From a virus, in the IMG/VR virus record IMGVR_UViG_3300032083_000703, positions 1-26,581 of that record: 26,581 nucleotides of DNA. One strand, 5' to 3'. Shown one piece after another: positions 23,259 to 26,581 of this stretch (position 1 is the first letter of the stretch; each line of letters begins with the position of its first letter). Below the pieces are notes generated by a model. That model did no database searches. It worked only from the letters and a program-made list of their open reading frames with translations, and was not told the DNA's origin. Both the position numbers and the translations under genes were made by a program.

Positions 23259-24903
23259 CAAATGTTTCCTCCTCTGATACTTCATGTAATCTACCTGTAT
23301 CAATATCATATCTTAAACTACAAGCCATTCCTGTATCTCCTGTGTATCTTGATTTCAATACACGAACTTTAGTTATGTTAGCCTCATCAGGATTCTCTGC
23401 CTGTTGATTTCTTTCTAAAGCTATAACACAATCTGATAGTTGTGCAATACCTTGTGAACCTTTTAGATGTGATAGAGATACTTGTATTCCCTTTTCATGT
23501 CCTCTATCTCCTTGTGCTCTACGCAAATGTGATACTAATATCATACCTACTCCTGTTTCTTCTACAAGACTACGCAATCTATTCATAAGCATATCAATAC
23601 CTCTGCGTTCATCTCCTTCAGTAAGCACATTAACAAGCATGTGCAAGTGGTCAACTACTACCCAATCACACTCGCACCCTACAATAATATACCTTAACTT
23701 AGAAAATATTTCATCTATATCAGTAGCCCCTAAGTGTGCATGGATAAATACTCTACCTTCTTGTATTGCACTATCAAACAAAGTGTGTAGTTCTTCTTCT
23801 GTATATTTACTTCTTTTCTCTGATAAATATATTCTATCGTTAGCTTCAATAGATACAATACCATCAGCAGTTCTTATCCAATTTTCTTCTAGTGCTATGA
23901 TACCAACATTATCTTCTGTGTTCTTTATAAGATGATGTTCCAACTCCCTAGTGACACTAGACTTACCTAGTCCTGTGCCACCGGTAAGAGTTACGAGTTC
24001 TCCTTTACGCATACCATATAACTTCTTGTTCAATCCTTCCCAAGGATATGCAATACTTTCTTTCTCCTCTCTGTTTAACCAATCGTTCTTTTTACTAGAC
24101 AACTCCATGATACCAGAGGGAGTATAAGTCTTAGCTTCCCACCATGCAGTAGAAAACTCTTGAAACTTTTTCTTAGCTAACATCTCGTTAGCATCTTTAT
24201 ATCCATTAGGTAAGTTTATTATCTTAGCTTTACTTGGTTTAAGTATTCTTGCTACCTGTCGTGAAGCTTCAATACCTGCCTTGTCGTTATCAAAACATAA
24301 GACTACATTATCAAAGCTTTCTACAAACTCAATACTTTCTCGTATATCTTTAACAGCAGATGAAGCACCTCGTTTAATTGATACTACACTAGACTTGCCT
24401 TGCATTAATTCATAGACTGCCATAGCATCACATTCACCTTCTGTTATGGTTAAATACTTACCACCTTTGTTACGATACAACTGCTCTCCGAACAATCCTG
24501 TACCTTGAAATGTACCATTACATGCAAAGTTTTTATTGTCAACATACCTAGTCTTAGTAGCAACTATCTCACTACCATTATGAAAAGGGTAGATGTGTTG
24601 CTTGACTTGACCATTGTGGTCTTTAACAATCTTAACACCATACTTCCTAGCAGTCTGCTCTGATATATTTCTATCAGTCAAAGCTCCATATATTCCTGTA
24701 TAAGAATTTAGGAAAGATGTTTCTGGTTGTTTCATGGGTACAATAGTATTAGTATTTGTACTCATATCATCTGCATTGTCATAGTCTGGAATGAAAGCAT
24801 TACAGCTAAAACATTTAGCAGACCCATCAGCATTTAAAGAAACAGCATCACTACTATCACACTTTGGACATGGTAGTTTGTGTTTAATAAATTGTGTGTT
24901 CAT
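23242..24903 (-). CDS. T7 gp4-like primase-helicase
   Basis: 553 residues, near the 566 of T7 gp4. It unwinds the fork and lays down RNA primers. Zinc ribbon: Cys12, Cys15, Cys31, Cys34 (CPKC...CFSC). TOPRIM primase core: Glu155 (EGECDAM) and Asp205-Asn-Asp207 (DNDKAG). Helicase: Walker A GGTGLGKSS at 308-316, a Glu pair at 339-340 (ALEEN) in the position of T7's catalytic Glu, Walker B Asp418 (VVVDHLHM), then SHLRR at 458-462. The last residues, EEETFDAEDF, form an acidic tail ending in Phe, as in T7 gp4, where it docks on the polymerase. GGAG precedes the ATG. The gap upstream is the largest inside this operon's replication genes and folds into a structured leader. The neighbours (SSB, polymerase) complete the replisome. 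Confidence 0.95.
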   Translation of the reverse strand: MNTQFIKHKLPCPKCDSSDAVSLNADGSAKCFSCNAFIPDYDNADDMSTNTNTIVPMKQPETSFLNSYTGIYGALTDRNISEQTARKYGVKIVKDHNGQVKQHIYPFHNGSEIVATKTRYVDNKNFACNGTFQGTGLFGEQLYRNKGGKYLTITEGECDAMAVYELMQGKSSVVSIKRGASSAVKDIRESIEFVESFDNVVLCFDNDKAGIEASRQVARILKPSKAKIINLPNGYKDANEMLAKKKFQEFSTAWWEAKTYTPSGIMELSSKKNDWLNREEKESIAYPWEGLNKKLYGMRKGELVTLTGGTGLGKSSVTRELEHHLIKNTEDNVGIIALEENWIRTADGIVSIEANDRIYLSEKRSKYTEEELHTLFDSAIQEGRVFIHAHLGATDIDEIFSKLRYIIVGCECDWVVVDHLHMLVNVLTEGDERRGIDMLMNRLRSLVEETGVGMILVSHLRRAQGDRGHEKGIQVSLSHLKGSQGIAQLSDCVIALERNQQAENPDEANITKVRVLKSRYTGDTGMACSLRYDIDTGRLHEVSEEETFDAEDF

Positions 24904-24924
24904 ATTCTATCTCCTGTAAAAAGT

Positions 24925-25017
24925 GAGGCGTTGTTTATAGGATGCTTATATAAACCCATCCAACAAGGAATATTCCTTTAAGTGCCTTCCTGTACTAATC
25001 GCTTAGTAGCACACCTC
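24925..25017 (-). promoter_or_regulatory. Folded 5' leader of the primase-helicase gene
   Basis: Non-coding. Read on the - strand, GAGGUGU (25017-25011) can pair with ACGCCUC (24931-24925) with one G-U pair, which on the + strand would be a C-A mismatch; this favours a - strand RNA. Inside lie three hairpins: UACUAA-GCGA-UUAGUA (25008-24993, GNRA-type loop), AAGGAAUAUUCCUU (24978-24965) and GGAUG/CAUCC (24961-24940). ACUUUUU follows, then the GGAG of the primase gene. Possible roles are attenuation, RNase III processing or ligand sensing. Confidence 0.45.
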
Positions 25018-25023
25018 GTTGTA

Positions 25024-25326
25024 TTACGATACCTCGTTTAAAGAATCATCTTCATCTGAAGTTTCTTCTTCAATAGTTGGTCCACCATCTTCTGTTGGTG
25101 TTTCAACTTCTGTTGGTGTTTCCACCACAGCTTCAGGGCAATCAGCTAGTAATGTTTCAAGCTGACCTTGATGCCCCTGTGTAGCAAAGTTTAGTGCTTC
25201 AGTTAAAGTATTTAATGTTCCCATTTTGTTTATGCTAATAGTAGCACTCATTCTGGAATCACTATTCTCTATCTTTGAAACATCATAAACTGTTTCGCCA
25301 CTCTCGTTATTGATGGTAATAATCAT
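25024..25326 (-). CDS. Small protein with acidic repeat tail, function unknown
   Basis: 100 residues. The first 65 form a compact, mixed domain (start MIITINNESGETVYDVSKI); from about 66 the protein is Glu/Asp/Thr/Pro-rich, with a tandem VETPTE repeat and a run of Glu and Asp near the end. It follows the SSB gene by two bases without a clear Shine-Dalgarno of its own (coupled). An acidic tail in a replication operon may act as a DNA mimic or protein-docking tail, but unlike the SSB and helicase it does not end in Phe. Family unknown. Confidence 0.6.
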   Translation of the reverse strand: MIITINNESGETVYDVSKIENSDSRMSATISINKMGTLNTLTEALNFATQGHQGQLETLLADCPEAVVETPTEVETPTEDGGPTIEEETSDEDDSLNEVS

Positions 25327-25328
25327 AG

Positions 25329-25742
25329 TTAAAACTCCTCGTTATCATCAAAAAATTCTGACCCATCTTCAGCTTTGTATTCAACAAGCTCAACAACCTG
25401 AACAGCTTGGAGGTCAAGACTTTTACCAGACTTACCTGCATACTCCCATTCAAATTCGCTACATTGAACTCTAACTTTAGAGCCATTACCTACAGCTAAA
25501 TTAATATCCTGTTTGTTTTGGTCAATCAATCTTGGAGCATTCCTAATCATTCCATTAGGACCATTCACTTTTCGTTTGACAATCAAGGCAGGACCTTCAT
25601 TCATCTGCTTTACTGTATGTCCACGACTTGCAAAATCATCTGCAACAGTCTGGTCAACAACTAAGTTGACTGTATATACAGGTTCAAAAGTCGTATTAGG
25701 TGTCTTAATACTTGCCCAATACGCTGTTCCTTCTACTATCAT
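25329..25742 (-). CDS. Single-stranded DNA-binding protein (gp2.5-type role)
   Basis: 137 residues. A beta-rich N-terminal domain (YWASIKTPNTTFEPVYTVNL, later KVRVQCSEFEWEYAG) suits an OB fold. The acidic C-terminal tail EDGSEFFDDNEEF ends in Phe, the signature of phage SSBs like T7 gp2.5 whose tail contacts polymerase and helicase. It is shorter than T7 gp2.5 (232). AGGAGG stands in front of its ATG, the strongest ribosome site in the window, and a perfect promoter lies about 140 bases upstream, fitting a protein needed in large amounts. It leads the replication genes (acidic protein, primase-helicase, polymerase). The call rests on tail, size and context; direct sequence similarity was not tested. 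Confidence 0.75.
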   Translation of the reverse strand: MIVEGTAYWASIKTPNTTFEPVYTVNLVVDQTVADDFASRGHTVKQMNEGPALIVKRKVNGPNGMIRNAPRLIDQNKQDINLAVGNGSKVRVQCSEFEWEYAGKSGKSLDLQAVQVVELVEYKAEDGSEFFDDNEEF

Positions 25743-25774
25743 ATTTACCTCCTATGATTAAGTTTGAAGTTGTT

Positions 25775-25807
25775 AAAAACTAGGAGAGTTGTGAGCCAAC
25801 TACTCTC
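25775..25807 (-). terminator. Attenuator-like hairpin in the SSB leader
   Basis: On the - strand, GAGAGU (25807-25802) pairs with ACUCUC (25789-25784) around a 12-base loop. CUAG and then UUUUU (25779-25775) follow. A competing pair, CAACU/AGUUG, can form with the upstream part of the leader. The four-base spacer before the U-run and the large loop make it a weak terminator; it lies between the promoter at 25880-25908 and the SSB start. Confidence 0.35.
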
Positions 25808-25879
25808 GGAGTTGTGGTTAGAACCAAACCTACTAATACATGGAGATAGAGGGCTTGTTCGGTTGCTCATTGAGATGCT

Positions 25880-25908
25880 ATTATACACTATTTAATTCTC
25901 CATGTCAA
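25880..25908 (-). promoter_or_regulatory. Perfect-consensus sigma70 promoter of the replication operon
   Basis: On the - strand, TTGACA (25908-25903), a 17-base spacer and TATAAT (25885-25880). All 12 bases match and spacing is ideal. It sits over the end of the 61-aa gene and would start near 25873, giving a leader of about 130 bases before SSB. This is probably the main host-polymerase promoter for SSB, primase-helicase and DNA polymerase. Confidence 0.75.
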
Positions 25909-26077
25909 GTAAAATATTATCTAAATGTTCTACATTTACATCATCTAATATTTCTACAATAAAATTATCGCCTTTGTATTCTACACTATGAGCAATAGTA
26001 ATGTTAGCTTTTTCTTTTAGCATTACTAAACTCTCTGTAAACTCTTTGTATTCTTCTTTGGTTAGTGTTGATTTCAT
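25892..26077 (-). CDS. Small acidic hypothetical protein (61 aa)
   Basis: 61 residues (start MKSTLTKEEYKEFTESLVML), with a helical first half and a likely beta-containing second half (DNFIVEILDDVNVEHL). No membrane span or motif. Its start overlaps the stop of the 79-aa gene (TAATG), so it is co-translated with it. The operon's main promoter lies over its 3' end. Function unknown; early small phage proteins in such places often act on host functions, but nothing here shows that. Confidence 0.55.
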   Translation of the reverse strand: MKSTLTKEEYKEFTESLVMLKEKANITIAHSVEYKGDNFIVEILDDVNVEHLDNILLDMEN

Positions 26078-26316
26078 TATTCGTTCTCCTCGTTGTTTTC
26101 TAATTCATTATGTCCTACTTTTTCATGGTATGTGACATAGTTTGATAGAGCTTCTATGTCATCATACACATACCCTATTTCATTTGACATTATCTCTTGG
26201 TCTTCTTTTATATCACGAACTTCGTTCATAACATTATTAATGTTGTAGTTTAATAAAAACCACATACAACATATCATACCTATGATTGCTATTTGCATTA
26301 CTAATTTGTGTGTCAT
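26077..26316 (-). CDS. Small single-span membrane protein with acidic coiled-coil tail
   Basis: 79 residues: a hydrophobic segment at about 5-23 (MQIAIIGMICCMWFLLNY) followed by a charged heptad-like helix (about 26-60) and an acidic end (ELENNEENE). The layout matches the 95-aa protein on the other arm in outline but not in sequence. GGAGG precedes the start. Its ATG overlaps the stop of the 35-aa gene. Function unknown; probably in the inner membrane with the tail in the cytoplasm or periplasm. Confidence 0.55.
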   Translation of the reverse strand: MTHKLVMQIAIIGMICCMWFLLNYNINNVMNEVRDIKEDQEIMSNEIGYVYDDIEALSNYVTYHEKVGHNELENNEENE

Positions 26317-26420
26317 TTATTCCTCCAATATTTTTCATCTAATAAAATAATTACAAGTCCTGTTAAACAAAAGCCTACAAAACTTCCAAGAATTATATAA
26401 CCTATAATATCTCCTAACAT
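26313..26420 (-). CDS. Tiny membrane protein (35 aa)
   Basis: A 35-residue frame beginning MLGDIIGYIILGSFVGF, almost entirely one Gly/Ile/Leu-rich transmembrane helix (about 4-27) with a charged end (LDEKYWRNK). The stop overlaps the next start (AATGA), and its own start overlaps the upstream 55-aa gene by 7 bases. The overlaps on both sides and the clean hydrophobic pattern are the evidence that it is real. Function unknown. Confidence 0.5.
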   Translation of the reverse strand: MLGDIIGYIILGSFVGFCLTGLVIILLDEKYWRNK

Positions 26421-26581
26421 AATCTATCCTCTGCTAATTTAATTACTTGTTCTTCATTATACCATAAACCTGAATAAGTTTCAAGTGTTCCATTTCTCCA
26501 TGCAACATAGTATCTTTTATAGCCAAACATTCTATCGAAGAATACGCTATAACAACCATGTGTTTTAATTAATACTCTCAT
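26414..26581 (-). CDS. Small hypothetical protein at the window edge (55 aa, may be partial)
   Basis: An open frame from an ATG at the last base of the window to TAG at 26416-26414, 55 residues (start MRVLIKTHGCYSVFF). It is basic and aromatic (GYKRYYVAWRNG), with a helical end. The frame could extend beyond the window, so the start is not certain. No motif recognised. It contains a near-consensus promoter for the genes downstream. Confidence 0.5.
   Translation of the reverse strand: MRVLIKTHGCYSVFFDRMFGYKRYYVAWRNGTLETYSGLWYNEEQVIKLAEDRLC
26456..26484 (-). promoter_or_regulatory. Near-consensus sigma70 promoter
   Basis: On the - strand, TTGAAA (26484-26479), a 17-base spacer and TATAAT (26461-26456): 11 of 12 consensus positions at ideal spacing, inside the 55-aa gene. 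The predicted start near 26449 would serve the 35-, 79- and 61-aa genes and read on into the replication operon. Confidence 0.5.

Noticed and set aside
1-26581. Integrase, transposase, insertion sequence, T7-type RNA polymerase, sigma/anti-sigma or histidine kinase genes.
   Set aside because: Looked for among all plausible frames; none seen. They may lie outside the window.

Overview
The window looks like part of the genome of a short-tailed (T7-like) marine phage with an AT-rich genome, most likely one infecting SAR11/Pelagibacter-type Alphaproteobacteria. The grounds are dense, overlapping genes, a T7-type replication set (Pol I-family DNA polymerase, primase-helicase, SSB with an acidic Phe-ended tail, endonuclease I), phage ribonucleotide reductase, large internal-virion-like proteins, many tiny genes, and no ribosomal, tRNA or core metabolic genes. 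The host assignment is inference from base composition and gene content.

Layout. Positions 1-10457, + strand: the end of one gene, then five large virion genes (686, 219, 262, 616 and 1279 aa). Their order and the lysozyme-like end of the last one recall T7 gp14-gp15-gp16. They are followed by four small, mostly membrane proteins. Positions 10462-13437, + strand: a compact type VIII (curli) secretion cassette made of csgF, csgG, a curlin-repeat protein and a FecR-domain protein. Positions 13438-13560: a folded, probably terminating, convergent junction. Positions 13561-26581, - strand, read right to left: five small genes and promoters, SSB, an acidic protein, primase-helicase, DNA polymerase, two PD-(D/E)XK-type proteins, endonuclease I, a DUF3310-like protein, nrdA, a small gene, nrdB, two small genes, a CHASE2-type membrane adenylate cyclase and, under its own promoter, hsp20.

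How it may work together. The - strand arm would take nucleotides (NrdAB) to DNA (polymerase, helicase, SSB) and process it (exonuclease, endonuclease I). The + strand arm makes injection and virion proteins, lysis-type membrane proteins and an outer-membrane secretion pore with a secreted amyloid-like substrate. FecR and CHASE2 are both extracytoplasmic domains and flank the convergent junction, so an envelope or surface signal converted to cAMP is a reasonable hypothesis. From memory, published work on uncultivated pelagiphage genomes has already reported curli-secretion genes with FecR and adenylate cyclase, so the combination is rare but probably not new. The finer points may be less described: signal peptides encoded inside gene overlaps, altered pore-constriction residues, acidic curlin repeats, a ROSE-like leader on hsp20, and a folded leader before the primase.

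Regulation visible in sequence: three 12/12 consensus sigma70-type promoters on the - strand (21091-21119, 25880-25908, 14033-14060), one near-consensus (26456-26484), and two weaker + strand candidates. No phage RNA polymerase gene lies in the window. No gene-free stretch exceeds 300 bases; the three largest gaps (13438-13560, 24904-25023, 25743-25891) each hold a regulatory or folded element described below.
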